Below are positions 46,847 through 57,017 of a stretch of 64,000 nucleotides of DNA, piece by piece. The translations under genes were made by a program, and so were the position numbers. The notes beneath the pieces are model-generated. The model was not told the DNA's origin, made no database searches, and saw nothing but the letters and a program-made list of their open reading frames with translations. How positions within the stretch are numbered: the stretch's first letter is position 1; every line of letters begins with the position of its first letter. The stretch covers positions 4,397,001-4,461,000 of the forward strand of contig NZ_CP050699.1 of the NCBI RefSeq assembly GCF_005116675.2. Reading direction: 5' to 3'. Source of the DNA: Desulfosediminicola ganghwensis. GTDB taxonomy: Bacteria > Desulfobacterota > Desulfobulbia > Desulfobulbales > Desulfocapsaceae.

Positions 46847-47752
46847 TCACTCTCCAGTGGAGAGCGGGTGCGCTTTGTCGTAGACATCCGTCAGATGATC
46901 GAGGGTGAGGTGGGTATAACGCTGGGTCGTGGACAAACTTGCGTGGCCCAAAAGCTCCTGAACTGAACGCAAATCCGCCCCCATCTCAAGCATGTGGGTG
47001 GCAAATGAATGCCGCAATGCATGAGGGGTGACTATCTGGGTTATCCCGGCCCTTTCTCCATAAGCCCGGACGAAACGTTCTACACTGCGAGCAGTGAGCC
47101 TACCTCCCCTGTTATTCAAAAACAGGGCCTCAGTAGCTGCTTGTTTTCCCCTTGCAGCACAAGCGAAGAGCAGGTGCTGACGCAATGGAAGCCATGCATT
47201 CAAAGCTTCCAGGGCAGGTCTTCCAACAGGAACAATTCGCTCCTTATTTCCTTTGCCCCTCACCTTAAGCACTTCCTCATTGAAATCAAGATCTGTTAAA
47301 TTTCGGGAAACAAGCTCGGAAACACGCATGCCTGTCGAGTAGAGCAACTCGAGCATCGCTGTATCACGCAGACGAAACGTATCCTCCTCTCCCGGTGCCT
47401 CGAGAAGGGCAAACGTTTCATCCACTGTCAGGAATACCGGAATAGCCTGGCCGACCTTCGGCCCGGTGACTCCGATCAGAGGATCCGCCTTGATCACTTT
47501 ATTACGGATCAGGAACCTGAAAAAAGAACGGAGAGCTGATAACTTTCTGCCAACTGTTGCACCACTGTTGACACCATGCATGCTCACCACAAATGAACGC
47601 ACCTGGTTTGAATCTATCTGACGGACTTCAGGATCTTCTCCTAGAAAACGCATAAACTCATGGAGGTCACGGCTATAACCGCTTATAGTGTGCTCAGAAT
47701 ATCCCTTTTCAACTTCGAGCCAACGAACGAATTGTCTGATAGCCTTATGCAT
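46847..47752 (-). CDS. xerC: Tyrosine recombinase XerC
   Basis: 301 residues. N-terminal SAM-like core-binding domain (GYSEHTISGYSRDLHEF) and catalytic domain with Arg in STGMRVSEL, HALRHSFATHML and the nucleophile Tyr in TTQRYTHL. It resolves chromosome dimers at dif. No dif-like or att site is visible nearby. Followed closely by hslV and hslU. Confidence 0.93.
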   Translation of the reverse strand: MHKAIRQFVRWLEVEKGYSEHTISGYSRDLHEFMRFLGEDPEVRQIDSNQVRSFVVSMHGVNSGATVGRKLSALRSFFRFLIRNKVIKADPLIGVTGPKVGQAIPVFLTVDETFALLEAPGEEDTFRLRDTAMLELLYSTGMRVSELVSRNLTDLDFNEEVLKVRGKGNKERIVPVGRPALEALNAWLPLRQHLLFACAARGKQAATEALFLNNRGGRLTARSVERFVRAYGERAGITQIVTPHALRHSFATHMLEMGADLRSVQELLGHASLSTTQRYTHLTLDHLTDVYDKAHPLSTGE

Positions 47753-48018
47753 AATGTGTCTTAATGAGCTACAGTGATGGGTTTGAGGGGTAAAAGTCTG
47801 CCCCTGATTTTCCTCTTTATGGTAAAAACAACACAGGCCGCAGTAAGATTCATAGAATCAACCCTTGCATGGATAAGAACGGGTCGATATATTCACAGCG
47901 GAAATCAGTATGGGGATTTCTGTAGTAACTAATCCCGGATAAAACTGTATAACTGGTCTCTTTCTATACAGAATAGAGGCGAGGTTCAACCGTTTTCCCG
48001 AACCTTCGGACTAACGTT

Positions 48019-48267
48019 ATGGCAAAAAAAACATTTGAAGCCGCACTCTCGCGTCTTGAGCAGATCACTCAGGAGCTGGAAGAAGGTGAATTGAGCCTCG
48101 ACAAGAGCCTCAAAAAATTTGACGAAGGTATTCAGCTGGCAAAGTTCTGCAATGAACAACTCGACCAGGCCAAGGCCAAGGTAGAACTGTTGCTTGAGAA
48201 AGACGGAGAAATAGAAGCTGTACCATTTACAGAGAGCAACAGTGAACATCAAGACCTACCTGAGTAA
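48019..48267 (+). CDS. xseB: Exodeoxyribonuclease VII small subunit
   Basis: 82 residues with the family pattern [23 protein letters not shown] and [15 protein letters not shown], a helical coiled coil. It binds XseA (not in this window) and helps degrade single-stranded DNA. First gene of the xseB-ispA-dxs operon and overlaps ispA by 26 bases. Confidence 0.95.
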   Translation: MAKKTFEAALSRLEQITQELEEGELSLDKSLKKFDEGIQLAKFCNEQLDQAKAKVELLLEKDGEIEAVPFTESNSEHQDLPE

Positions 48268-49138
48268 CCAGAAAGCTGTAGTTGAGAGAGCCCTCGAGCA
48301 ATATATGCTTGTGGCTGACGGCCCGTTTGCCGCACACTTTGAGGCAATGCGCTACAGCCTTTTTGCCGGAGGGAAACGGTTACGACCAATTCTTTGCCTG
48401 GCGGCAGGACAAGCCGTAAGCGGTGAAACCGACAACAGCGAAAACCTGTTGCCCATTGCCTGCGCCCTTGAATGTATACATACCTACTCGCTGATCCACG
48501 ATGATCTGCCCGCCATGGATGATGACGATCTGAGACGCGGCAAGGCGACAAATCATGTTCTTTACGGTGAAGCTGGAGCAATACTTGCCGGTGACGGGCT
48601 GCTTACCTATGCGTTCGATCTATTGAGCAATGAACGTCTTGGGAATTTAGATGCCGCACGGCGCTTAAAAATTATCAATATCATTGCCAGGGCAGCCGGC
48701 CCTGAGGGAATGGTTGGCGGTCAGGCACTCGATATCGCAAGCGAAAACACCAGTTACCCCTTCGAAGTACTGCAAACCATCCATCGCAATAAGACTGGCG
48801 CGCTTATCACCGGATCTATCCAGGCTGGCGCGATCGCCTCCCACTGCTCTGAAGATGAATTGCGGCAGCTCACAGCTTATGGAGATAATGTGGGTCTCGC
48901 CTTCCAGATTATTGACGATCTGCTCGATGCCACTGCCACCACTGAAGAACTCGGCAAAACCGCCGGCAGTGATGAAGAACGCGGCAAAGCGACATACCCT
49001 GCCTACTTTGGCATAGAAAAAACCAGATCCCTTGCCAGACAGGCCGTTGATCGTGCACTCGAATCACTGACCGGGTTTGACAACCAGGCCGAACCGTTAC
49101 GCGCCCTGGCAAGATATATTTACACACGTGGAAATTGA
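48242..49138 (+). CDS. ispA: Polyprenyl (farnesyl/geranylgeranyl) diphosphate synthase
   Basis: 298 residues, GTG start inside xseB. First Asp-rich motif [14 protein letters not shown] and second motif FQIIDDLLD, plus [14 protein letters not shown] and the GGQALDI segment. It condenses IPP with allylic diphosphates for quinone and cell-wall lipid carriers. It sits directly before dxs, the usual isoprenoid pairing. Confidence 0.95.
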   Translation: MNIKTYLSNQKAVVERALEQYMLVADGPFAAHFEAMRYSLFAGGKRLRPILCLAAGQAVSGETDNSENLLPIACALECIHTYSLIHDDLPAMDDDDLRRGKATNHVLYGEAGAILAGDGLLTYAFDLLSNERLGNLDAARRLKIINIIARAAGPEGMVGGQALDIASENTSYPFEVLQTIHRNKTGALITGSIQAGAIASHCSEDELRQLTAYGDNVGLAFQIIDDLLDATATTEELGKTAGSDEERGKATYPAYFGIEKTRSLARQAVDRALESLTGFDNQAEPLRALARYIYTRGN

Positions 49139-49297
49139 CATATGGCGACCGGATAGTCTGTTTTTTCCGAGTAGACAAAGGCTTCTGACTTGCAGATGCC
49201 TAAAGTTGTAGTACACTGACCTGATTGGAAACCGATTTTCTGCTTTATACGCCGACATTGCCCCAATAACGATGCCGGCTCTGCTTCTTTTAACGAC

Positions 49298-51220
49298 ATG
49301 CTTACCACACTCACACAAGATCCGGAGACACTACTGCTTCCGAAGGTAGATTCCCCGAAAGACATACGCGATTTCTCCCTCGACGAGCTAACCGCTCTGG
49401 CACAGGAGATTCGGGATACCATCATCCAGACAGTCTCCAAAACTGGTGGGCATCTTGCACCAAGTCTCGGTGTTGTTGAATTAACAATTGCCCTGCACTA
49501 CATATTTGACAGTCCAAACGACAAGCTTATCTGGGATGTTGGCCATCAATCCTATGCGCACAAGCTACTCACCGGACGTCGGCAACAGTTTGCCACCCTA
49601 CGGCAGTATAAAGGTATGAGCGGCTTTCCTAAATTCAGTGAAAGCGAGTACGATGCCTTCGAGACCGGCCACAGTTCCACCTCGATTTCAGCCGCACTCG
49701 GCATGAACGTTGCCAAAAGTCTCAATGGCAGCAATAAAAAAGCTATCGCTATTATCGGTGACGGCTCCATGACCGCAGGTATGGCATTTGAAGCATTGAA
49801 CCATGCCGGTCATCTCAATAAGGACCTGATCGTTATCCTCAATGATAACGAAATGTCCATCTCTCCAAATGTTGGTGCCCTCTCCAGCTTTCTCAGCCGC
49901 AAACTCACCGGCCGCACAATGCGCCGGGTAAAAAACCATATTGAAGAACGCCTCACCGCTATCCCCAATGTAGGTGAAAACATTCTCAGCATTCTGAAAA
50001 AGAGTGAAGAATCGTTTAAGTCGTTCTTTACTCCCGGTATGCTCTTTGAGGCTTTCAAATTTGATTATATCGGCCCGATCCTCGGCCACGATTATGAAGA
50101 GCTAATTCCGGCCCTGCGCAGCGCACGTGACAATTATCACGGTCCAACCCTGATTCACGTCCTTACCACCAAGGGCAAAGGGTACGAACCTGCTGAGAAG
50201 AACCCTGGAGCCTATCACGGTGTCGGCCCCTTCAGCATTGAAACAGGTAAACCCCATGCGTCAAAGGGTGGTGTCAACTACACCAAGGTCTTCGGCAAGA
50301 CCATTTGTGACATGGCCGAACAGGATGACCGAATCACCGCCATCTCTGCTGCCATGGTCGCCGGGACAGGCCTTTCCGGATTTGCCGAACAATTTCCCGA
50401 TAGGTTCTTCGACGTAGGCATTGCCGAACAGCACGCGGTGACATTTGCAGCCGGGATGGCCACTGAAGGTAAACGCCCTGTGGTCGCGATCTACTCAAGC
50501 TTTCTGCAACGGGCCATGGACCAGATCATCCACGATGTGTGTATCCCAAATCTGCCAGTAACCTTCGCCATAGACAGAGCCGGCGTAGTTGGCGATGACG
50601 GCCCGACACATCACGGCGTATTCGATGTCTCTTTTCTGCGCTTTATCCCTAATCTGGTTTTTATGGCGCCGAAAGATGAGGAAGAGTTGCAACACATGCT
50701 CTATACCGCCGTCAATTACGATGGTCCGGCTGCTGTGCGTTATCCTCGCGGTGCCGGTGAAGGTGTTGAGATGAGCGATGATCTCAAGGAGATGGAAATC
50801 GGCCGAGGCGAACTGCTCCTGGAAGGCGATGATGTGCTCCTGCTGCCGGTGGGCAACAGGGTTGCTCCGGCAATGGTTGCCGCGGCACGACTTGAAGAAC
50901 TCGGATTTTCAGTAGCGGTTATCAACCCTCGCTTTATCAAACCGCTCGACAACGACCTGATCTGCAGCCTGGCTGAAAAAACAGGTAGAATCGTTACTAT
51001 AGAAGACAGTGTTATTGCCGGCGGCTTTGGTTCGAGTATCCTGGAACTTCTCAGCAGTAAAGGGATGCACCATGTTCAATGCAGATTACTCGGCTACCCG
51101 GACAATTTCATAGAGCACGGCCCCCAAAGCACCCTCTGGAAAAATTCTCATCTGGATTCCGTATCAATCCTTCATGCCGCTCTCAGGATTATGGATAAAG
51201 ATCCACTCAAGTATCTCTAA
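49298..51220 (+). CDS. dxs: 1-deoxy-D-xylulose-5-phosphate synthase
   Basis: 640 residues, usual length. Thiamine diphosphate motif GDGSMTAGMAFEALNHAG with later NDNEMSIS, the catalytic Glu region DVGIAEQHAVTFAAGMA and the DRAGVVGDDGPTHHG segment are all present. It makes DXP from pyruvate and glyceraldehyde-3-phosphate, the first step of the MEP pathway. The gap to ispA is about 160 bases without an obvious terminator. Confidence 0.97.
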   Translation: MLTTLTQDPETLLLPKVDSPKDIRDFSLDELTALAQEIRDTIIQTVSKTGGHLAPSLGVVELTIALHYIFDSPNDKLIWDVGHQSYAHKLLTGRRQQFATLRQYKGMSGFPKFSESEYDAFETGHSSTSISAALGMNVAKSLNGSNKKAIAIIGDGSMTAGMAFEALNHAGHLNKDLIVILNDNEMSISPNVGALSSFLSRKLTGRTMRRVKNHIEERLTAIPNVGENILSILKKSEESFKSFFTPGMLFEAFKFDYIGPILGHDYEELIPALRSARDNYHGPTLIHVLTTKGKGYEPAEKNPGAYHGVGPFSIETGKPHASKGGVNYTKVFGKTICDMAEQDDRITAISAAMVAGTGLSGFAEQFPDRFFDVGIAEQHAVTFAAGMATEGKRPVVAIYSSFLQRAMDQIIHDVCIPNLPVTFAIDRAGVVGDDGPTHHGVFDVSFLRFIPNLVFMAPKDEEELQHMLYTAVNYDGPAAVRYPRGAGEGVEMSDDLKEMEIGRGELLLEGDDVLLLPVGNRVAPAMVAAARLEELGFSVAVINPRFIKPLDNDLICSLAEKTGRIVTIEDSVIAGGFGSSILELLSSKGMHHVQCRLLGYPDNFIEHGPQSTLWKNSHLDSVSILHAALRIMDKDPLKYL

Positions 51221-51294
51221 ATCACTTTCCGGGCGGCTCCTGCTGCCCGTTATCCGGCACAGCAGCGACGTCAGTCATCTATCGTAATCAGTCA

Positions 51295-51924
51295 ATGAAA
51301 ATCCTTATCGTATCTGACATCGTCAACGAGACAATACTGGAATACAAGGATGGTCAGCCATTTCTGGCCGGCATTGATCTGATTATCAGTTGTGGTGATC
51401 TTCCGCCTGAATACCTCACCTCCCTGCGAAGCCGATACGATGTACCGCTCTTTTATGTGCTCGGCAATCATGATCTGAGATATCAGACCTCGCCACCAGT
51501 AGGCTGCCGCAAAATTGACCGGAGATTTATAGAATATAACGGACTGCGAATATTAGGTTTTTCAGGTAGCCGCTGGTATAATGGCAACCAGAATCAATAT
51601 ACAGAGAGACAGATGACTGGTTTTATTCGTAAGATGTGGTTTACACTCTGGCGAAAAAAAGGTTTCGATATCCTTGTCAGCCACGCCTCACCGCGCTATA
51701 TCAATGATGCGGAGGACAGATGCCACAGGGGATTCCATAGCTTCAGGCAGCTTATTAACCGTCACCAGCCCCGATACCATCTACATGGACATATCCACAA
51801 GCTTTTCGACAACGAATCTGATCGTTTTGCCACTCTTGGGGAAACTGAGATAATAAATTGCTATGACTACTACATCCTCGAAATCGAGCCCTCTTGCGCG
51901 ACTGAAACAACTGATCACAGGTAA
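51295..51924 (+). CDS. Calcineurin-like metallophosphoesterase
   Basis: 209 residues. Metal-site motifs ISCGDL, GNHD and HGHIH are present, and SHASP near the centre. The first motif, normally DxH, reads SDIVNE, so the His is missing, as in some family branches. The substrate (nucleotide, cyclic nucleotide or other phosphate ester) cannot be told. The next gene starts inside its 3' end (62-base overlap), so the two are probably coupled. Confidence 0.82.
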   Translation: MKILIVSDIVNETILEYKDGQPFLAGIDLIISCGDLPPEYLTSLRSRYDVPLFYVLGNHDLRYQTSPPVGCRKIDRRFIEYNGLRILGFSGSRWYNGNQNQYTERQMTGFIRKMWFTLWRKKGFDILVSHASPRYINDAEDRCHRGFHSFRQLINRHQPRYHLHGHIHKLFDNESDRFATLGETEIINCYDYYILEIEPSCATETTDHR

Positions 51925-52990
51925 GGGAGCCGCCCCAAAAGACCAACTGCAAAACTTTGGCGAGCGCCAGGAAAATGAGCAGGCTTACGACTCTGTAGAC
52001 CGTGGCACATCCCTGATCCCGCTCGACAGGATTGTCGGCAGCGTCGGCCGATACCGTGATTTTGACAGCCAGTTTAACCCGAAGAGAGCCGAGGTCTCCC
52101 GGGAGCGCATCAATGCCATCTCCGAAAGAATGCGAAACGGTCGTTCCCTGCCGCCAATTTCGCTTTACCAGATCAAGGATGATTACTTTATTCTTGATGG
52201 TCACCACCGGGTAACCGCCGCCAAAAATCTGGGCCATACCCATATCAAGGCCTGTATTCTTGAGCTACTGCCATCCTCGAATACTATTGAAAACAGGCTC
52301 TACATCGAGCGTACCGAATTCAGGGATGAAGCTGGGCTCGCCAATACACTTGACCTTACTGAACTCGGCAAATTCTCCCGCCTGAAATGGCAGATAGAAC
52401 AACACAGAGAATTTCTCGCCAGCCAGAGTCATCAGGAGGTCAGCTACAAGCAGGCGGCCGCTGACTGGTACCGCACCATTTATCAACCACTGGCCACGCT
52501 TATTGCCAAAAGCGGTCTGGTGAAGTCCTTTCCAGGTCGAACTGTCGATGACCTCTATCTCTATATTTCCTTGCATCAATGGGAGAAAGGCAGTAACAGG
52601 AAATACGGTATCGGTATCGATAAACTTATCCCCAAGGACATGGAAGAATTTCGCAGAAAAATGGCAGAACATACCGAACAGGAATACCCGGAGATGCGAC
52701 GGGAAATCATCGCCTTTATCCTGCTGAACGTGGATGGTCAATACGAGCAGCGAATATTCGACAAGCTGGCGGAGCTGGATGAAGTGCGGGAGATCCACTC
52801 TGTACACGGGTCAATCGATATCATCATCAAGGTCGTGCTGACCCGTGACCTGCTCTCATCAGATGCGGAACTGCTTACCCAGTTTCTGCTCTCGACCATC
52901 AGGCAGTGGAAAGGCGTACTCGCCACCCAGACATTACTGCCCGGGATGGCGATCGTCAAAGGACCACGGGGGGGAAACAACTCACTGTAG
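51863..52990 (+). CDS. ParB-like nuclease domain fused to C-terminal RAM domain
   Basis: 375 residues with an unusual domain set: ParB/sulfiredoxin-like N-terminal domain (about 60-150; IPLDRI, RSLPPISLYQI, DGHHRVTAAKNLG), a helical middle (about 150-270; WYRTIYQPLATLI, FPGRTVDDLYLYIS) that resembles DUF4032, and an Lrp/AsnC-type RAM domain (about 280-365; IIAFILLNVDG, IHSVHGSIDIIIKVVL). The RAM end suggests ligand control. There is no clear helix-turn-helix, so it need not be a chromosome-partition ParB. It overlaps the phosphoesterase gene upstream. Confidence 0.8.
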   Translation: MTTTSSKSSPLARLKQLITGKGAAPKDQLQNFGERQENEQAYDSVDRGTSLIPLDRIVGSVGRYRDFDSQFNPKRAEVSRERINAISERMRNGRSLPPISLYQIKDDYFILDGHHRVTAAKNLGHTHIKACILELLPSSNTIENRLYIERTEFRDEAGLANTLDLTELGKFSRLKWQIEQHREFLASQSHQEVSYKQAAADWYRTIYQPLATLIAKSGLVKSFPGRTVDDLYLYISLHQWEKGSNRKYGIGIDKLIPKDMEEFRRKMAEHTEQEYPEMRREIIAFILLNVDGQYEQRIFDKLAELDEVREIHSVHGSIDIIIKVVLTRDLLSSDAELLTQFLLSTIRQWKGVLATQTLLPGMAIVKGPRGGNNSL

Positions 52991-52993
52991 GGC

Positions 52994-54007
52994 TTAGCCT
53001 ATCTTGAAATATCCCTTGTACCAGTCAACAAACTTGGCCACACCGTACTCAAGCGTGGTACCCGGAGTGTAGTCCATGTCCCGCACCAGATCATCCACAT
53101 TGGCATAGGTGGCCGGCACATCCCCCGGCTGCATGGGAAGGAAGTTCTTATCCGCTTTTCTGCCCAGACAATTCTCCAGTACCTCGATATAACGAAGTAA
53201 CTTTTCCTTACTGTTGTTTCCGATGTTGTAGACTCGCCATGGGCAATATGAACTTCCTGGATCAGGTGCGTCTCCACGCCAATCAAAATTCGGTTCAGCA
53301 GTCTTGAAAATTACCCGGAAGACACCTTCTACGATATCGTCTATATAAGTAAAATCCCTTTCCATATTGCCGTTATTGAAGACGTTGATCGGCTCGCCGG
53401 CAAGAATAGCCTTGGTAAAAAGGAAGAGGGCCATATCGGGGCGTCCCCATGGTCCATACACTGTGAAAAAACGAAGGCCGGTAGTTGGTAGCCCGAAGAG
53501 ATGGCTATAAGTATGTGCCATCAGCTCGTTGGCTTTCTTGGAAGCCGCATAGAGGGATACAGGATGATCGACATTATCATGGACCGAAAACGGCATTTTG
53601 GTGTTCGCTCCATACACCGAACTGGAGGAGGCATACACAAAATGCTTTACACCCGAGTGGCGGCAACCTTCAAGCAGGTTAACGAAACCGACCAGGTTTG
53701 AATCCACATACGAATGGGGATTGATGAGCGAATATCGAACTCCGACCTGGGCTGCCAGGTTGACCACCGCATCAAATGAATGCTCCTGAAACAGTTTCTC
53801 CATGGCAGGCCGGTCTGATATATCCATATCAAGATGGGTGAAGCTCTCACCCTCAGCCAGTGCGGCCATACGGTCGCGCTTTAACTGCGGATCGTAGTAA
53901 TCATTCACATTATCGAGACCATAAACCTCAACCCCGTTGTCCTGCAGCTTTTTACAAAGATGCGCGCCAATAAAACCGGCTGCACCGGTAACCATTACCT
54001 TTTGCAT
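52994..54007 (-). CDS. NAD-dependent epimerase (UDP-glucuronate 4-epimerase-like)
   Basis: 337 residues of the extended short-chain dehydrogenase type. NAD-binding TGAAGFIGAHL, catalytic Ser region YASSSSVYG and YAASK, and RFFTVYGPWGRPDMA, which is typical of UDP-glucuronate/UDP-galacturonate epimerases. It makes sugar nucleotides for lipopolysaccharide or capsule in the cytoplasm. Convergent with the ParB-like gene (stop codons three bases apart). Confidence 0.88.
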   Translation of the reverse strand: MQKVMVTGAAGFIGAHLCKKLQDNGVEVYGLDNVNDYYDPQLKRDRMAALAEGESFTHLDMDISDRPAMEKLFQEHSFDAVVNLAAQVGVRYSLINPHSYVDSNLVGFVNLLEGCRHSGVKHFVYASSSSVYGANTKMPFSVHDNVDHPVSLYAASKKANELMAHTYSHLFGLPTTGLRFFTVYGPWGRPDMALFLFTKAILAGEPINVFNNGNMERDFTYIDDIVEGVFRVIFKTAEPNFDWRGDAPDPGSSYCPWRVYNIGNNSKEKLLRYIEVLENCLGRKADKNFLPMQPGDVPATYANVDDLVRDMDYTPGTTLEYGVAKFVDWYKGYFKIG

Positions 54008-54166
54008 GGTAATCTCCCGCGTCTATGATGAAGGTACATGATGAGTGTGTCTTTGGGGGAATACGCCGGGCTGTTCTATCTGTTCGCCCGGCTTGGGCTG
54101 TCGGATTGCAGACTGTACCGGCCGGTACAATTCGACCGGTACTTAAAATGTATCAGTGGATTGGGG
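54008..54166. other. Hairpin-rich spacer between aldolase and epimerase genes
   Basis: Two dyads: GCCGGGC/GCCCGGC near 54065-54093 and the perfect 14-bp palindrome GTACCGGCCGGTAC at 54115-54128 with a further CCGGTAC nearby. They may end the aldolase transcript or bind a regulator of the epimerase gene. No T run is present. Confidence 0.35.
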
Positions 54167-55438
54167 CTAGTCGTCAAAATCTCCTTCCGGGCCTTTGTCG
54201 ACATCGAGAGTGCTGGCTCTCTCTATGATCTTTTCCCTGCTCCACTCGGAGAGTTCCTCTATAATTTCCGCTTTCGGGCCAAGATCATAGCTGCCTTCTT
54301 CAAGCAGCAGATCTTTTGCGATGGTTGCGGTACCTTCAGCATTAAATACCCCTGTCAGCATCTGGTAGACGAACTCCTCTACCCGCTTGGCCATACGATC
54401 TCGGACAGGTTTCTCCTGGGCCATAATGCGTATTTCAAATGGCAGGTTCAACTTCTTGTAATTCCCGCCCTTCCAACCCTGTGAATCGGCATATGCCACC
54501 ATTTCCTGCCAAAGCACATCCGATACACCTTCAGTTGAAATTTTCTTGAAGTTACCGTTACCGTCGAGAATGGCATTACCATCATCGTTCACTTCAAGTC
54601 CCCAACTGACCATCTGCAGCGCTGTCGCGACATTGGCCTTAGTGGTGTGGGTCTGCCCGGCAATGGCCCGTAATTTTTCTGAACTGTTACCACTGGTACC
54701 ATGCTGAGCACCGGAAACACCGTATGGTTCCAAGGCCTTGTGGATCTCCGCAGTGAGGCCAACCTGAATCCCCTGCCCGCTCGCTTCCAGGCCGTGGGTA
54801 GTACCGTTGTTCAAGGCAATCCAGTCGGCTGCTATTCCATAGGCGTTCAGACCCTTGATGAGAAACGATGCGTCAGCAATAGTGGAAAGGCCCTGCTCTC
54901 CCTTGATCTCTCCGACCTCGGTTTCAAGCCCGGCCCAGGAAGGGATCAGACTGTTCAATTCAATATTGGCCAACAGATTCAGATCATCGGCCATATGAGA
55001 GGCGTCTACGGCAATGGAAGTTATTCCGGCATCGAACATTGACGGAATCTCCATTTTGGCGTACGCCATATCCGCATCATTCTTGATCCCGTAATGATCG
55101 GCGTGAATCGCTACCGGCACCGTCACATCAAGCTCGTTGCAGAGTGCATCAACCTGTCTGGCGATATTGTAAAAGTTCACCGGGCAGTAGGTACTTTCGG
55201 ATTTGGCGATTTCAATGATTATCGCCGCATCAGCACGCTGTGCGGCCTGAAGTGCACCGCGAATGACAATATGGCTTCTGCCATTGGCCGCAATGGTCAT
55301 GGCCTTACCCTTGGCGAGCATAGCCCGATCGATTACTTTACCACTGACGATCAAGGCCTGGGAATTCGGAAATAACCTGGTAATGTTCGGTGGCCTGCCT
55401 ATACTCAACACTTTCTTATATTCTTCCGAGAGACTCAT
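54167..55438 (-). CDS. Class II fructose-bisphosphate aldolase (divergent, long form)
   Basis: 423 residues. Metal/substrate motifs VPVAIHADHYGI and the later NNGTTHGLE and GAQHGTSGNSS fit zinc-type ketose-bisphosphate aldolases. It is longer than the usual 300-350 residues and has a C-terminal helical extension. It would interconvert fructose-1,6-bisphosphate with the two triose phosphates, in line with the FBPase genes at 29 kb. The ATG at 55438 has GGAGG five bases upstream; an upstream start adds 22 unlikely residues. Confidence 0.85.
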   Translation of the reverse strand: MSLSEEYKKVLSIGRPPNITRLFPNSQALIVSGKVIDRAMLAKGKAMTIAANGRSHIVIRGALQAAQRADAAIIIEIAKSESTYCPVNFYNIARQVDALCNELDVTVPVAIHADHYGIKNDADMAYAKMEIPSMFDAGITSIAVDASHMADDLNLLANIELNSLIPSWAGLETEVGEIKGEQGLSTIADASFLIKGLNAYGIAADWIALNNGTTHGLEASGQGIQVGLTAEIHKALEPYGVSGAQHGTSGNSSEKLRAIAGQTHTTKANVATALQMVSWGLEVNDDGNAILDGNGNFKKISTEGVSDVLWQEMVAYADSQGWKGGNYKKLNLPFEIRIMAQEKPVRDRMAKRVEEFVYQMLTGVFNAEGTATIAKDLLLEEGSYDLGPKAEIIEELSEWSREKIIERASTLDVDKGPEGDFDD

Positions 55439-55631
55439 ATTCTCCTCCATACTCGATATATATCTTCGACAAAAATGCTCCATGCACACAGATGAATGCG
55501 CCAACCCTGCAACGCATGGAAAACAATAAAATGTTTATCTAATCTTATTTATACTGCACCTACGGCAAGATTACCAGAGACATTAGTTGTCAGTTTTATT
55601 GGTTATTCACCGAGATTGCCTAACAATACCG

Positions 55632-56395
55632 TCAACCCTCTTTAAAGTCGCTGAACTTCTTTTTGCCGAAGAACCAGACACACACCAGACTGACCTCGTA
55701 GAGGATAATCAAGGGAATTGCCATCATCAGCTGATTGACTACATCAGGGGTCGGAGTGAGTATTGCGGCAATTATAAAGTTAACCAGAATCGCATACTTT
55801 CGATTTCTATTGAGAAAGGCTGTATCAATAACCCCAACTTTGGCAAGAAAAACCATGAGAATGGGCATTTCAAAGATTGCACCAAAGGCAAGTAGCAATC
55901 GTATGGCCAGTGAGAAATACTCACTCACGGCCGGCATCGAGGTCAGGAACTCGTTGCTGTAACCAACCAGAAAGCGAAAAGCCGGTGGGAATACTACCAG
56001 ATAACCGAATACCGCACCTGCAAGAAAACACACAGTGGAGACGCAGGTAAATGGAATTAAGACTTTCTTTTCGTGTTTATAAAGACCGGGCGCGATAAAA
56101 CGCCAGATTTGGGAGAAGATGACCGGACTGGCCAGGAGAATACCACAGACAAGGGCAAGTTTTAGATAAAAAAAAACCCTTCCTGGTATGAGGTGAAAAT
56201 GACTGAAGAGCCTTCAGGCAGCACTTCTGTAAGGGGTTTCAGAAACCAGTGTCCAATAGGCTCTATTACTGCGTACGATGCGCAAAAACCGGCAAATACG
56301 GCAGCGAAAGCGAAAATCAGGCATGATCGAAGCTCACGCAGATGTTCCGTCAGGGCCTGGGCCTCAAATTTGTCTTTTGTATTGTTTTGATCCAT
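55632..56395 (-). CDS. tatC: TatC, twin-arginine translocase subunit, split by a frameshift
   Basis: Two frames together give a full TatC of about 255 residues. The first (77 residues) has LTEHLRELRSCLIFAFAA, the TatC start, and stops right after GFFF. The second resumes with YLKLALVCGILLASP and runs to the C-terminus (GYLVVFPPAFRFLVG; ILTPTPDVVNQLMMAIPL). The break falls in a run of nine T on the coding strand (56169-56177); one extra T restores the frame. This may be a sequencing error, a recent mutation, or transcriptional slippage on the T run. TatC forms the core of the Tat pore for folded proteins. Same strand as the aldolase gene, about 190 bases downstream. Confidence 0.85.
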
Positions 56396-56575
56396 TAGGT
56401 TCGGTATAGAATTACGTTCGGGTTATCGCTTGTATTTTAGCAAAAAACCAATATCCTGATACAATTTCTGACTGCACACCCTGATTACCATCTGCCGGAG
56501 GAATTTGCAATCCCCGTCACCAGGTTGAAACATAGAGTAATCATCCATCAAGCGAACAGGCAATTAATAAAGACA

Positions 56576-56845
56576 ATGTGCGAATGGTTTGTATACATCC
56601 TCAAATGCTCCGACGATAGTCTCTACACAGGAGTCACCACCGATCTTGAGCGAAGAACAAAGGAACACAACTCACCATCAGGCGGTGCCCGGTATACCAG
56701 ATCACGCAGGCCTGTTGAACTGGTATACTCTGAAAGGTGCAATAATCGCAGCATGGCCTGCGGCAGAGAATACCGCATAAAACAGCTTACTCGCGCTCAA
56801 AAGCAATTACTTATTGCCCAGCCCCCAACTGCATCCCTCCCCTGA
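56576..56845 (+). CDS. GIY-YIG domain endonuclease-like protein
   Basis: 89 residues from the ATG at 56576. The UvrC-type GIY-YIG fold is clear: FVYILKCSDDSLYTGVTTDL, Arg in RRTKEH, and Glu in GREYRIKQL. Small GIY-YIG proteins of this YhbQ-like size are common; their role is not firmly known. The start upstream (56525) adds residues without family match. Confidence 0.85.
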   Translation: MCEWFVYILKCSDDSLYTGVTTDLERRTKEHNSPSGGARYTRSRRPVELVYSERCNNRSMACGREYRIKQLTRAQKQLLIAQPPTASLP

Positions 56846-57017
56846 TCAACCACCGCCGCTTCCGAATTCACACAAGCGGGTTTAACATCTTGTGCAATCC
56901 TTAAAGGTATTATAGAGTTAAGCGATACGTTACGAAGCTCTACGAAACACTCGGATAAATTATTTTACTACGGATGCTGAACCCTCAAGGCTAAGCTCTC
57001 AATACCTCGCGCGGACT

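Noticed and set aside
46847-47752. XerC-like gene as an integrase of a mobile element
   Set aside because: Length, motifs and the following hslV-hslU match chromosomal xerC; no att sites, tRNA or phage genes nearby.
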